Shown here piece after piece: positions 1 to 6,642 of a stretch of DNA of 7,141 bases. The notes under the pieces were generated by a model. That model was not told the origin of the DNA, made no database searches, and saw nothing but the letters and a program-made list of their open reading frames with translations. Origin of the DNA: Bacteroidales bacterium (lineage in GTDB: Bacteria > Bacteroidota > Bacteroidia > Bacteroidales > UBA12077). Both the position numbers and the translations under genes were made by a program. The stretch covers positions 1-7,141 of the forward strand of contig JAUVUS010000125.1 in the NCBI GenBank assembly GCA_030600865.1. Reading direction: 5' to 3'. Position 1 is the first letter of the stretch; every line of letters starts with the position of its first letter.

Positions 1-645
1 AGGTCCAATTGGAATTTCATTTGGTGCTTTAACCAAATTAAATGGAGAATGCCCAAATGCACCAAGTAGCGACAACATTGCTGCTGCAGTAGCAAAAGGA
101 TTGGTAAATACTGTCCAATTCATTATTCCTCCTTGTTGCGCTGCAACAATATCAGAGATTGATAGTGTCTGATACTGAACAGCTATAGCAATAACAGCCA
201 AAGTCATAGGAACTTCAATTGTGGTAAACTGTGATAGTCCTCTGCTAATACCAATAAAAGAGTGAGGCTGACCTCCTTCACCTGCTCCAAGAGCCATTCC
301 AAGCATTCCGAAAAACTGAAAATACAAAATAAGAATTAAATCTCCTTTAAAAGAAAAATTAGTCCAAAGATCTGAACCAAAAACCATTGGCATAAAAAGA
401 AATAAACCAACTCCTCCGGACAATCTAAAAACAGGTCCTAGATAAAACATTACACCATGTGTAATTTGTGAACGAATCGCATAATTCTTAACTAAGTCAA
501 CCCATGGTTGAAACCATGGAATACCATATCGTTTAGCAACACGTGCACCTATTTTTCTCATTAGGGCACTCATTAACAATCCCCAATTCAGGACAATCAT
601 TAACCCAAGAAAAGTGAAAAACAATTTATTGAAATCTATATTCAT
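1..645 (-). CDS. NuoH/MbhM-like membrane subunit of a Mbh/Mbx-type respiratory complex (partial, 3' end beyond window)
   Basis: The first 215 residues are visible and the frame is open to position 1; family members are usually somewhat over 300 residues. NuoH-type subunits (MbhM, MbxM, EchB, HycD) anchor the peripheral electron-transfer arm to the membrane and relay conformational or proton signals to the antiporter subunits. Supporting motifs are a first membrane segment (about 8-28), then a cytoplasmic loop with RYGIPWFQPWVDLVK (39-53), equivalent to the R-x-GP...Q...D..K loop of NuoH. There is also the SQFTTIEVP segment (138-146) with Glu144, matching the conserved membrane Glu of NuoH, and SPFNLVKAPNEIPIGP (200-215), matching the PFD..EA..E loop. 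Start is ATG at 645, 26 bases after the preceding stop, with no Shine-Dalgarno sequence. The usual PFD is PFN here and the acidic stretch keeps only Glu210. It is the eighth gene of the operon and implies that NuoB/C/D/I-like genes follow outside the window. Family assignment is firm; the exact complex type is not. Confidence 0.88.
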   Translation of the reverse strand, partial: MNIDFNKLFFTFLGLMIVLNWGLLMSALMRKIGARVAKRYGIPWFQPWVDLVKNYAIRSQITHGVMFYLGPVFRLSGGVGLFLFMPMVFGSDLWTNFSFKGDLILILYFQFFGMLGMALGAGEGGQPHSFIGISRGLSQFTTIEVPMTLAVIAIAVQYQTLSISDIVAAQQGGIMNWTVFTNPFATAAAMLSLLGAFGHSPFNLVKAPNEIPIGP

Positions 646-671
646 ATTTTTGTATGTTTTTACAGAAATGC

Positions 672-3600
672 TTAATTAAAAAACACAAAATAAACTACTA
701 CTATATATATTATTATGTGAGCCAAATATGTCTGTCCATTTCCACTATATATTCTCCTCACAAATCCTGCAGTATCATGAATTATATCACCCATAAAGTT
801 CCAGAAGTTCGTAATCCATGGCATAACAAGAAACCCTAAAGCTTTATTATAACCGGCAAAAATATTATATGATATATGTGTTGTTTCTGGAGTAAATGGA
901 CGCTCTCCTGAATATACAATATTAAATTGTTTTACTTTCTGAGCTTTTCTGCTAAGTACCACTAACCAAGTAAGAAGTAACATAAACATTACACCAACAA
1001 TAATCATTATGTGAGTACCGTGCCAATTACCAATAGGAGTTGTGGCAAGTCCTCCATCCCAATTAAGACCTCCGTCAGGAAAATACTGTGCAACAATATC
1101 TCCCATAGGTTGTAATATCAATTCAGGTTTAGCTGCAAAAATCATTAAACCTATTATTAAAATATAAATTGGGATTATAAACCAGATAGAAATTTCTTTC
1201 ACATTACGATGATTATCTTTCAATTGGCCTAAAAATATTGAACTAATCAATTTGAACAGATATAGAAATGCTATAATCCCGGCAAAAAATGCAATAGCTC
1301 CCTGAAAATACCAACCTTTTAATATCACAGCATTATATAACAACCATTTTCCAGTAAAACCTGATAATGGAGGCACTCCGGATAGAGCAATAATACCAAT
1401 TAATACAGCAATAAAAGCAAATGGCATTTTTTTAATCAAACCACCCATTTCATACATATTATGTGTACCAACTCTAAGTACAACTGCTCCAATAGTCAAG
1501 AACAATATTGCTTTGTACATAAAGTGATTGATAGTATAAGTGAATGCTGTCAACCAACCCAAATGAGTCATCATAGCAAGACCAAATACAATATAACCAA
1601 GCTGTCCTATTGAAGAATAAGCTAATAAACGCTTAGCATCTTCTTGAAAAGCAGCTCCTAAATTTCCTATTAATGCAGTGATTGCACCTAACCATCCAAG
1701 AATATAAACAATACTAACAGTTTCAATATTCTTAATGGTTGAGGTTAATAATATTATCAAACCAAAAACACCTGCTTTAAGTAATATAGCCGAAACCATT
1801 GGAGAAACATCACTTTCGGCTTCGCCATGAGCACCAGGCAACCAGATGTGTAAGCCAAGAGTGGCGGTTTTGGTCAAAAAACCAATCATTAGCAAGCTAA
1901 TAATAATAAAGGCATTATTGGAAATAGAGTTTAACACATCTAATGACAATGACATTTGTCCTTGCTGCGCCAAAGCAAATCCGGCAAGAATTAAATATGC
2001 ACCTCCCATAGAAAACAACATATAGCTTAATGCGTGAGCCATTGATTTTTTCCCACGTATTATCAAAAAGTATGAGCCTGCTGTCATTAATTCCCAACCA
2101 AAGAAAAATTGCAATAAATTTTCGGCTTGTATTATTTGTACCAAACCAACATACATTATCAATGCAACCGGATAAAAACCTCTTCTTTTTCCTTTATATG
2201 CATATCCTGCAATAAAAGTTAAGATACCTCCAATCAAAAATATAACAACAAAAATGAATCTTAACATATCATTTTCAAAGTAGGCTGGAATTATAGTATA
2301 TGAATAATATGCTAAACCAATAATTGAAATAGAGTTTTTGACATAAGCAGGCAAAAAATCTAATGCAAATATGATTACAATAAATATTAATGGTATATAA
2401 TTAATAATTGCTGCTTCAGGAATTGCTAAACCTGTATAATAACCAATAAGATATAAACCAGCAGCTACTATACTTACTGGAATTACTTTGTTCAGTTTTA
2501 TTGGAAATTCCGGAAGATCTTCATTCTTCTCTTTTATTGCATAACCGAACCAACGGAATAGATATATTCCTTCGATAAATGATCCAATGAGAATTAGTGC
2601 TAGCCAAATAATCTTATCGTTATTTGCAAGTTGCATAATTAGTTCCCATTTTGCAAAGAAAGATGGAAATGGAGGAAAACCAACTAAAGCAAATATGAAT
2701 GTTCCCATCAACACCAATAAAAGCGGTTTTCTTCTGATAGCCGCCCATCCTTTTATATATTCAGAATTAACTATTCCTGCTAACCAAAATAATCCTGCTT
2801 TTGCAAGAGCATGAGATATTAAAACCCAAAAAGCAATAAACAAAGTTTTATCGCCAAGATATGGAGTTAAACCAATTATTGTTAATAGCAATCCTATTTG
2901 TCCTATTGATGAGTAACCTAATAAGCGATTTGCTTTATCCTGTTTTAATCCCAGTAAATTTGAACCAAGGAAAGTAATGATTCCAATCAGGCCTATAATA
3001 TAATACCCTGAATCTCCTACAATTGGTAAAATTTTTGCAAGAACAAAAATTCCTGCTGATGCGGAAGCTGCAGAGATAACAGCCCCAATTCCGGGATGTG
3101 CTGCTTCATAAACATCCAAAGCCCATCCGTTTGCAGGAAAAGGTTTTAATTCAAGAATAATTGCGATTAAAACTAAAAATACGGCAACTGCACCGCCCTT
3201 AACATAAATTAAATTTAGCTTGATAATATCATTAATAAATAATGAGCCTGCGAAATAATAAATTGCAATAATTCCTATTAGCAGTATCCCGCTAATAATA
3301 GCTGTTGCTATAATATATTTAAATCCGGCACTTGTAGCATTAATACTTTTATCTAATATAATTAATCCTGCTGTTGCAATACTGGCAATTTCAAGAAATA
3401 CGAATAGATTAAAAATATCTCTGGTCATTATTACCACATTCAATCCCATGAACAACAGAACAAAAACCATCATCATCTGAACACCTTTTTCCCTGAACTG
3501 ATCATACAAATAAATCGCTGCCAGCAATCCTATAATATTTATCAGGCTCAGAAAAACTGATTCATGAAACCCCATTTGCAAACTAATTGAAAATGGTGGT

Positions 3601-3800
3601 TTAAAACCTGCTGTAAAAATTTGTATTGTTTCCTGTTGCTGAGTTAAAAAAGCATACAGCCACTGACCCGAAATAAAAGTCATAAAGGCCATTGCCAAAA
3701 ACATAAATGCAAAAGAAAAATTACTATTGGCTTTCTTGAAAAATCCAAGAGAGAAAGCTGTTCCTAATGCAATTGCGATTATATATATAGGTCCTACCAT
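672..3800 (-). CDS. Fused double antiporter-like subunit (MrpD/MbxH + MbxH'-like, with MbhI-like C-terminal tail)
   Basis: A 1042-residue membrane protein, about twice the usual length of an MrpD/NuoN-type subunit (about 490). Two proton_antipo_M-type modules lie in tandem: roughly residues 1-456 and 466-890, each with about 14 hydrophobic segments. Module 1 has the TM5 Glu137, TM7 Lys219, His330/Lys334 of the H-x3-K-A-x-LF motif, and TM12 Lys384. Module 2 has Glu570, Lys644, TM8 Lys675, His759/Lys763 and Lys818. RLLGYSSIGQIG (292-303) and RLLAYSSIGQLG (724-735) are matching TM10 signatures. Residues 891-1042 form an extra tail: a membrane helix (928-949), a polar and amphipathic stretch (about 951-1015) and a last helix (1023-1041). 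By its layout this resembles MbhI or the NuoL-type lateral-helix region (inference). These proteins carry out Na+/H+ transport in Mrp, Mbh and complex I families. The start overlaps mrpC by 7 bases. No stop or frameshift lies between the modules, so this is a true single reading frame. Confidence 0.93.
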   Translation of the reverse strand: MVGPIYIIAIALGTAFSLGFFKKANSNFSFAFMFLAMAFMTFISGQWLYAFLTQQQETIQIFTAGFKPPFSISLQMGFHESVFLSLINIIGLLAAIYLYDQFREKGVQMMMVFVLLFMGLNVVIMTRDIFNLFVFLEIASIATAGLIILDKSINATSAGFKYIIATAIISGILLIGIIAIYYFAGSLFINDIIKLNLIYVKGGAVAVFLVLIAIILELKPFPANGWALDVYEAAHPGIGAVISAASASAGIFVLAKILPIVGDSGYYIIGLIGIITFLGSNLLGLKQDKANRLLGYSSIGQIGLLLTIIGLTPYLGDKTLFIAFWVLISHALAKAGLFWLAGIVNSEYIKGWAAIRRKPLLLVLMGTFIFALVGFPPFPSFFAKWELIMQLANNDKIIWLALILIGSFIEGIYLFRWFGYAIKEKNEDLPEFPIKLNKVIPVSIVAAGLYLIGYYTGLAIPEAAIINYIPLIFIVIIFALDFLPAYVKNSISIIGLAYYSYTIIPAYFENDMLRFIFVVIFLIGGILTFIAGYAYKGKRRGFYPVALIMYVGLVQIIQAENLLQFFFGWELMTAGSYFLIIRGKKSMAHALSYMLFSMGGAYLILAGFALAQQGQMSLSLDVLNSISNNAFIIISLLMIGFLTKTATLGLHIWLPGAHGEAESDVSPMVSAILLKAGVFGLIILLTSTIKNIETVSIVYILGWLGAITALIGNLGAAFQEDAKRLLAYSSIGQLGYIVFGLAMMTHLGWLTAFTYTINHFMYKAILFLTIGAVVLRVGTHNMYEMGGLIKKMPFAFIAVLIGIIALSGVPPLSGFTGKWLLYNAVILKGWYFQGAIAFFAGIIAFLYLFKLISSIFLGQLKDNHRNVKEISIWFIIPIYILIIGLMIFAAKPELILQPMGDIVAQYFPDGGLNWDGGLATTPIGNWHGTHIMIIVGVMFMLLLTWLVVLSRKAQKVKQFNIVYSGERPFTPETTHISYNIFAGYNKALGFLVMPWITNFWNFMGDIIHDTAGFVRRIYSGNGQTYLAHIIIYIVVVYFVFFN

Positions 3801-4165
3801 TTTAGATCGTTATAATTATTGATTTCTAATGATTTCCTTTTCTGATACATTTTTAAAACATACGTAAGCATAAGTGCTGTAACACCCAGTCCAATAACAA
3901 TAGCTGTAAGAACCAATGCCTGTGGAATAGGGTCAACAACAGAATTTCCTACATCATTTATATTTACAGATTGATCAATGATTGGAGCAGTACGGTTTTT
4001 CACATACCCAATACTTACCATAATAATATGAATACCTGTATCGAACAAGGTAAATCCAATTACAATTTTAATTAGATTTTTTTGAGTTAACAATCCCCAT
4101 ATGCCAATCAGGACAAGGATTACTCCTGTAATTAATGTTATAATTTCTAGATTTAAATTTTCCAT
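3794..4165 (-). CDS. mrpC: MrpC/MbhG (NuoK-like) cation antiporter subunit
   Basis: A 123-residue protein of the NuoK/MrpC (MnhC) family, which forms part of the membrane channel between the NuoJ-like and antiporter-like subunits. Three hydrophobic segments are visible (about 7-27, 33-53, 82-105). The signature DPIPQALVLTAIVIGLGV (78-95) is the most conserved stretch of the family. Asp42 in GFTLFDTGIHI (37-47) sits where NuoK has its TM2 Glu, so an ionisable residue is kept in the membrane; that equivalence is my alignment by eye. A polar loop (about 56-77) separates helices 2 and 3, as is common in MbhG and MrpC. Its start and the upstream stop share a base (TAATG), and its end overlaps the fused antiporter gene by 7 bases, so translational coupling on both sides is likely. 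Length is normal. Confidence 0.93.
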   Translation of the reverse strand: MENLNLEIITLITGVILVLIGIWGLLTQKNLIKIVIGFTLFDTGIHIIMVSIGYVKNRTAPIIDQSVNINDVGNSVVDPIPQALVLTAIVIGLGVTALMLTYVLKMYQKRKSLEINNYNDLKW

Positions 4166-4863
4166 TATGCTTCGTTCTGATTTTCATGTAGATTAGTAAT
4201 TATTCCTGATAATTCAGCACCAACTTTTAATCCGACAAATATGTATATAATAGGAATTACGCCTGCACTAAAAATAGTTCCGAATTTTCCTAAGGATAAT
4301 AATTTGTTGTCGAGAAATCCTGCTGCAAAAAGAACACCTGCGACACCAATTAAAACAAAACTTATTCCTGAAATGGATTCAACAAGGGTGATTAATTTAT
4401 GACCAACTTCTTTTGCAGGTTGGGCAAGTAACATTAGCACTAAGCCAGATGCTATTATTGCTCCACCCTGAAAACCTCCACCAGGACTCAGGTGTCCGTT
4501 AATAAAAACATATATACCAAATAAAAATATTACCGGCACCAATATTCTTGATGCTGTATCCAATATTTCACTTGTTGATCTTAATTTTCGGTTTAGGCTT
4601 GCTCCTGCTTCAACTTTAAGGAGAAAACTTACAATAGCTGCCGCCAGAAACAAAATGGTTACTTCGCCAAGAGTATCTACACCACGGTATGTTATAACTA
4701 CAGCAGTTACAAGGTTGGCAGAACCAACTTCTTCCGGTCCTGATACAGCATAATGATTTGCTAAAGTGTTTAAATCAGTATTTCCGTTAAAACCAACAAA
4801 TAAATCGGCCAATAAAACAGCAAACCCAATTAACACGATAAATATCAATGAATTTTTAACCAT
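4165..4863 (-). CDS. mrpB: MbhE + MrpB/MnhB two-domain antiporter subunit
   Basis: A 232-residue membrane protein with two recognisable parts. The N-terminal half (about 1-85) is MbhE-like, corresponding to part of the C-terminal extension of canonical MrpA; it has TYRGVDTLGEVTILFLAA (58-75) with Arg60, Asp63 and Glu67. The C-terminal half (about 100-222) is an MnhB domain with the signature INGHLSPGGGFQGGAI (121-136). In archaeal Mbh these two parts are separate genes (mbhE and mbhF), so this is a joined form, as in MbxF-type proteins. About six hydrophobic segments are visible. It builds the NuoJ-like part of the ion path between the antiporter modules and the NuoH-like subunit. The start overlaps the MbhD-like gene by 8 bases and the stop shares a base with the mrpC start. 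The symbol covers only the C-terminal half, so mbxF would fit equally well. Confidence 0.9.
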   Translation of the reverse strand: MVKNSLIFIVLIGFAVLLADLFVGFNGNTDLNTLANHYAVSGPEEVGSANLVTAVVITYRGVDTLGEVTILFLAAAIVSFLLKVEAGASLNRKLRSTSEILDTASRILVPVIFLFGIYVFINGHLSPGGGFQGGAIIASGLVLMLLAQPAKEVGHKLITLVESISGISFVLIGVAGVLFAAGFLDNKLLSLGKFGTIFSAGVIPIIYIFVGLKVGAELSGIITNLHENQNEA

Positions 4864-5101
4864 TTTGTCTTTTTATTTTGTTTAGAACATAAAAGAAAAT
4901 AATAGTGGATAATCCACTACCAATAGCTGCTTCAGTCATTGCAACATCAGGAGCTGCTAAAAGCAGGTACAATATCGATGCAAACAAACTAACAACTCCG
5001 GCAGCAATTATCCCAACAACTATATTTTTATGATGAACAGCAATGATTGCCATTATCAGAATCAAAACACCTATAACGATTGCAATTATCAGGTTAATCA
5101 T
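4856..5101 (-). CDS. DUF4040/MbhD-like small antiporter subunit (MrpA C-terminal domain homologue)
   Basis: An 81-residue, almost wholly hydrophobic protein with three membrane segments (about 3-22, 28-50, 56-74). The motif APDVAMTEAAIGSGL (50-64), with Asp52 and Glu57 inside the membrane, is diagnostic of the DUF4040/MbhD domain, which in canonical Mrp antiporters lies in the C-terminal part of MrpA and resembles part of NuoJ. Its presence as a separate gene is the arrangement of Mbh and Mbx clusters. The conserved acidic pair is thought to lie on the ion path (family knowledge, not shown here). The start lies 1 base after the mrpG stop and its end overlaps the next gene by 8 bases. No Shine-Dalgarno sequence is seen. 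Equivalent names are MbhD and MbxD. Confidence 0.9.
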   Translation of the reverse strand: MINLIIAIVIGVLILIMAIIAVHHKNIVVGIIAAGVVSLFASILYLLLAAPDVAMTEAAIGSGLSTIIFFYVLNKIKRQNG

Positions 5102-5102
5102 A

Positions 5103-5465
5103 TTATTCGTTTTTAATTTCTTCGTTTACTTTATAAGTAGTCTTTTCTTTATTTAACAAATCCGCCACAGTTTTATCAGTCAAAGGTATCTTAATATAAT
5201 GTGCGGCTCTTGCAAGTACATGAGACGAAACAGGATTGGTTATTAATATAAATGTCATGAGTAATACTAACTTACCCCACCATTCAGGGATAATTAATAA
5301 TAATCCAAATAAAGTTAAAAATGTACCCAGAGTAGATGCTTTTGTTCCTGCCTGTATACGATTATATAAATCGGGCATACGAACCAGGCCTAAAGCTCCA
5401 AGAAATAAAAAGACTGATCCTAACAGAACTAATACTGCTCCAATAATTTCAAGTATATTTCCCAT
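5103..5465 (-). CDS. mrpG: MrpG/MbhC monovalent cation antiporter subunit
   Basis: A 120-residue member of the MrpG/MnhG (PhaG) family, an accessory membrane subunit of Mrp, Mbh and Mbx complexes. Three hydrophobic segments (about 4-26, 45-60, 64-77) are followed by a polar C-terminal tail. Family signatures are LGLVRMPDLYNRIQAG (25-40), continuing to TKASTLG, and TNPVSSHVLARAA (76-88). I chose the ATG at 5465 rather than an in-frame ATG at 5498. The family begins right at the first helix, the later start lies 1 base after the mrpF stop, and an AAAGGGG sequence sits 7 bases upstream of it. The longer start would overlap mrpF by 32 bases and add 11 residues encoded largely by the ribosome-binding region. 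Length is normal for the family. Confidence 0.92.
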   Translation of the reverse strand: MGNILEIIGAVLVLLGSVFLFLGALGLVRMPDLYNRIQAGTKASTLGTFLTLFGLLLIIPEWWGKLVLLMTFILITNPVSSHVLARAAHYIKIPLTDKTVADLLNKEKTTYKVNEEIKNE

Positions 5466-5466
5466 A

Positions 5467-5727
5467 TTACAATCCCCTTTCAAAATAACGTGAAACAATA
5501 ATTACACCCAGAAAGCTAAGCAATCCATACACTATAGCAACATCAAGGTAAATAATTCGCGATGAAAATTTTGCAATTAATCCAATAAGTGCAAGCGAAC
5601 TAACCGTCATCACATCAAATGCTACTAAACGATCAGGGGCTGTAGGGCCTTTGATAAACCGATAAAGTGTCAGCAATATTGCCAACAATATTATTATCGC
5701 CGATATAAAAAGTAATGTATTAACCAT
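5467..5727 (-). CDS. mrpF: MrpF/MbhB monovalent cation antiporter subunit
   Basis: An 86-residue, three-helix membrane protein of the MrpF/MnhF (PhaF) family. Helices lie at about 3-22, 36-53 and 60-79. The cytoplasmic motif GPTAPDRLVAFD (27-38) and the following LDVAIVYGLLSFLG (61-74), with Asp62, are the family's conserved features; the GP-PDR-D pattern is close to diagnostic. It is an accessory subunit of the Mrp module, needed for assembly or transport in studied Mrp systems (family knowledge). The start overlaps the end of mrpE by 8 bases and the stop lies 1 base before the mrpG start. Length is as expected. Confidence 0.93.
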   Translation of the reverse strand: MVNTLLFISAIIILLAILLTLYRFIKGPTAPDRLVAFDVMTVSSLALIGLIAKFSSRIIYLDVAIVYGLLSFLGVIIVSRYFERGL

Positions 5728-6214
5728 ATATTTTAACTAAGATTTTTTCAAATTTATCAACTATAGCTGCTGTAGCTTTATCAATATCTTCGCAACAAAC
5801 ATCAATACAGTGAATATAAAGAATATCATCTTCTATATCAACTGTAAGCGTACCTGGAGTGAGAGTGATTGAATTTGCAAGAATCATTCTACCCATTTTA
5901 GATTTTAGAACTGTTTTTGTTTTAATAATTCCAGGATTAATAGGAAGAGATGGTGTCAGCACCCTACGCGCCACATCAAGGTTAGATTTTACCAATTCTG
6001 CAAGAAAAACAAACAGATACCAGATTGTGTAAAAAACAGATTTAAATGAAAACTTTAATTCATTAAAAACAGTTATTCTGCTTCCCATAATTATAGAAAT
6101 AACAAATGATAAAATAACTCCTATTATCATCACTTCTATCTGAAACTGATTGTTTAACAATATCCATATCGATAACAATATCAAGAAGATAGCTGCAATA
6201 TTCTTTACTTTCAT
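5720..6214 (-). CDS. mrpE: MrpE/MbhA monovalent cation antiporter subunit
   Basis: A 164-residue protein of the MrpE/MnhE (PhaE) family and the first gene of the minus-strand operon. Two N-terminal hydrophobic segments (about 6-22 and 25-45) and a third (about 60-78) precede a soluble domain. That domain contains the family signature NSITLTPGTLTVDI (114-127), followed by DILYIHCID (130-138). Three cysteines cluster at 136, 140 and 141, which I do not recognise as a family feature. MrpE opens the clusters of the Mbh/Mbx type, while free-standing Mrp operons generally begin with mrpA. The start is the first ATG in frame and no Shine-Dalgarno sequence precedes it, as is usual in Bacteroidota. 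A candidate -7 element lies about 45 bases upstream. Confidence 0.92.
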   Translation of the reverse strand: MKVKNIAAIFLILLSIWILLNNQFQIEVMIIGVILSFVISIIMGSRITVFNELKFSFKSVFYTIWYLFVFLAELVKSNLDVARRVLTPSLPINPGIIKTKTVLKSKMGRMILANSITLTPGTLTVDIEDDILYIHCIDVCCEDIDKATAAIVDKFEKILVKIYG

Positions 6215-6258
6215 GTAACAGGTTTTAGATATATGTATATATAGATAATATTATGTGA

Positions 6259-6266
6259 CAAATCTA
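6259..6266 (-). promoter_or_regulatory. Candidate -7 promoter element for the mrp/mbx-like operon
   Basis: On the minus strand these bases read TAGATTTG, an exact match to the Bacteroidota -7 consensus TAnnTTTG, about 45 bases before the mrpE start codon. A clear -33 TTTG is not seen at the expected spacing; the nearest sequence is GTTT, inside the palindrome at 6276-6287. Matches to such a degenerate motif occur by chance in AT-rich DNA, so this remains a candidate. Confidence 0.45.
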
Positions 6267-6275
6267 CAACACTTC

Positions 6276-6287
6276 GTTTATATAAAC
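6276..6287. repeat. 12-bp perfect palindrome upstream of mrpE
   Basis: GTTTATATAAAC is a perfect 12-base palindrome. It overlaps the place where the -33 element of the mrpE promoter would lie, which is where a dimeric regulator could bind. Its central TA-rich core makes chance occurrence possible. Confidence 0.4.
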
Positions 6288-6321
6288 ACTTAAATTTAAT
6301 ATTTTTTTTATAACGAATCAA

Positions 6322-6390
6322 TTTGATCCTAAAACTTGTTCTGACTGTAAAGAAAAACAACTCTGTTTTAAGCAGTTAAAATGCAGATAA
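6322..6390 (+). pseudogene. Possible relic of a Crp/Fnr-type regulator N-terminus (Cys motif, no start codon)
   Basis: The plus strand encodes 22 codons ending in TAA that read FDPKTCSDCKEKQLCFKQL, then KCR. The pattern C-x2-C-x2-K-x4-F-x2-L matches the N-terminal motif I know from many Bacteroidota Crp/Fnr-family regulators. The frame is open back to 6286 but has no ATG, GTG or TTG start in frame, and no cyclic-nucleotide-binding domain follows; the rest is stop-rich and AT-rich. It could be a decayed regulator gene or chance. Codon composition here is less A/T-dominated than the bases around it. Low confidence. Confidence 0.25.
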
Positions 6391-6556
6391 ATTAATAATA
6401 ACCAATAAAAACAATGTTCATACCCGGTTTAAAAAGAAAAATGAAAATAAAAAAGGTTTTATAGAAATGAAAAATCTTGAAAAATTAAAACAGATTAGTT
6501 TAAAAAAATAATTAAAGTACTGATTTATTTTAAGATATTTAATCAAACAGATTCAT

Positions 6557-6574
6557 GTCAATATATTTGTTGAC
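6557..6574. repeat. Inverted repeat GTCAA-N8-TTGAC upstream of nqrA (possible operator)
   Basis: Five-base arms GTCAA and TTGAC flank the 8-base spacer TATATTTG, itself an exact -7 consensus match on the plus strand. A regulator bound here would cover that promoter element. Related TGTCA/TGACA pentamers recur at 6595-6599 and 6648-6652 in the nqrA upstream region, and at 6256-6260 near the mrpE promoter. No known operator family was matched with certainty. Confidence 0.4.
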
Positions 6575-6577
6575 GAA

Positions 6578-6592
6578 TATCATATAATGATA
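6578..6592. repeat. Inverted repeat TATCAT-N3-ATGATA upstream of nqrA
   Basis: A perfect 6-base inverted repeat with a 3-base spacer (ATA), lying 3 bases past the preceding inverted repeat. Its size is like that of a dimeric repressor site, but it could be chance in AT-rich sequence. Confidence 0.3.
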
Positions 6593-6642
6593 AATGTCAT
6601 TTATATAGTAATTTATATATGTTTATAAAAAATAAAATTATA

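Noticed and set aside
654..839. Plus-strand open frame opposite the end of the long antiporter gene, with similar ones at 2030-2215, 2587-2814 and 5236-5493
   Set aside because: They lie antisense to well-supported membrane protein genes, show no family motifs and are the expected shadow of low-GC hydrophobic codons.
6229..6250. TA-rich run considered as a repeat or origin element
   Set aside because: Short and irregular; it looks like ordinary promoter-region AT richness with no iterated unit or DnaA box.
6317..6327. ATCAA-T-TTGAT palindrome considered as an FNR-type site
   Set aside because: The FNR consensus is TTGAT-N4-ATCAA; here the half-sites are in the opposite order with a 1-base spacer, and the site lies inside the Crp/Fnr-like relic.
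6351..6380. Possible hairpin around CTGTTTTAAGCAG considered as a terminator
   Set aside because: The stem is only about 3-5 pairs, there is no U-tract in the right place, and no gene ends here on either strand.
6414..6464. Plus-strand frame of 16 codons beginning MFIPGLKRKMK
   Set aside because: Too short, with no recognisable motif and no translation signal.
6467..6511. Short plus-strand frame MKNLEKLKQISLKK, resembling the start of Bacteroidota leader peptides of GG-type secreted peptides
   Set aside because: It stops after 14 codons with no GG cleavage site or core peptide, no ribosome-binding site and no maturation or export genes nearby; lysine-rich frames like this arise easily in A-rich DNA.
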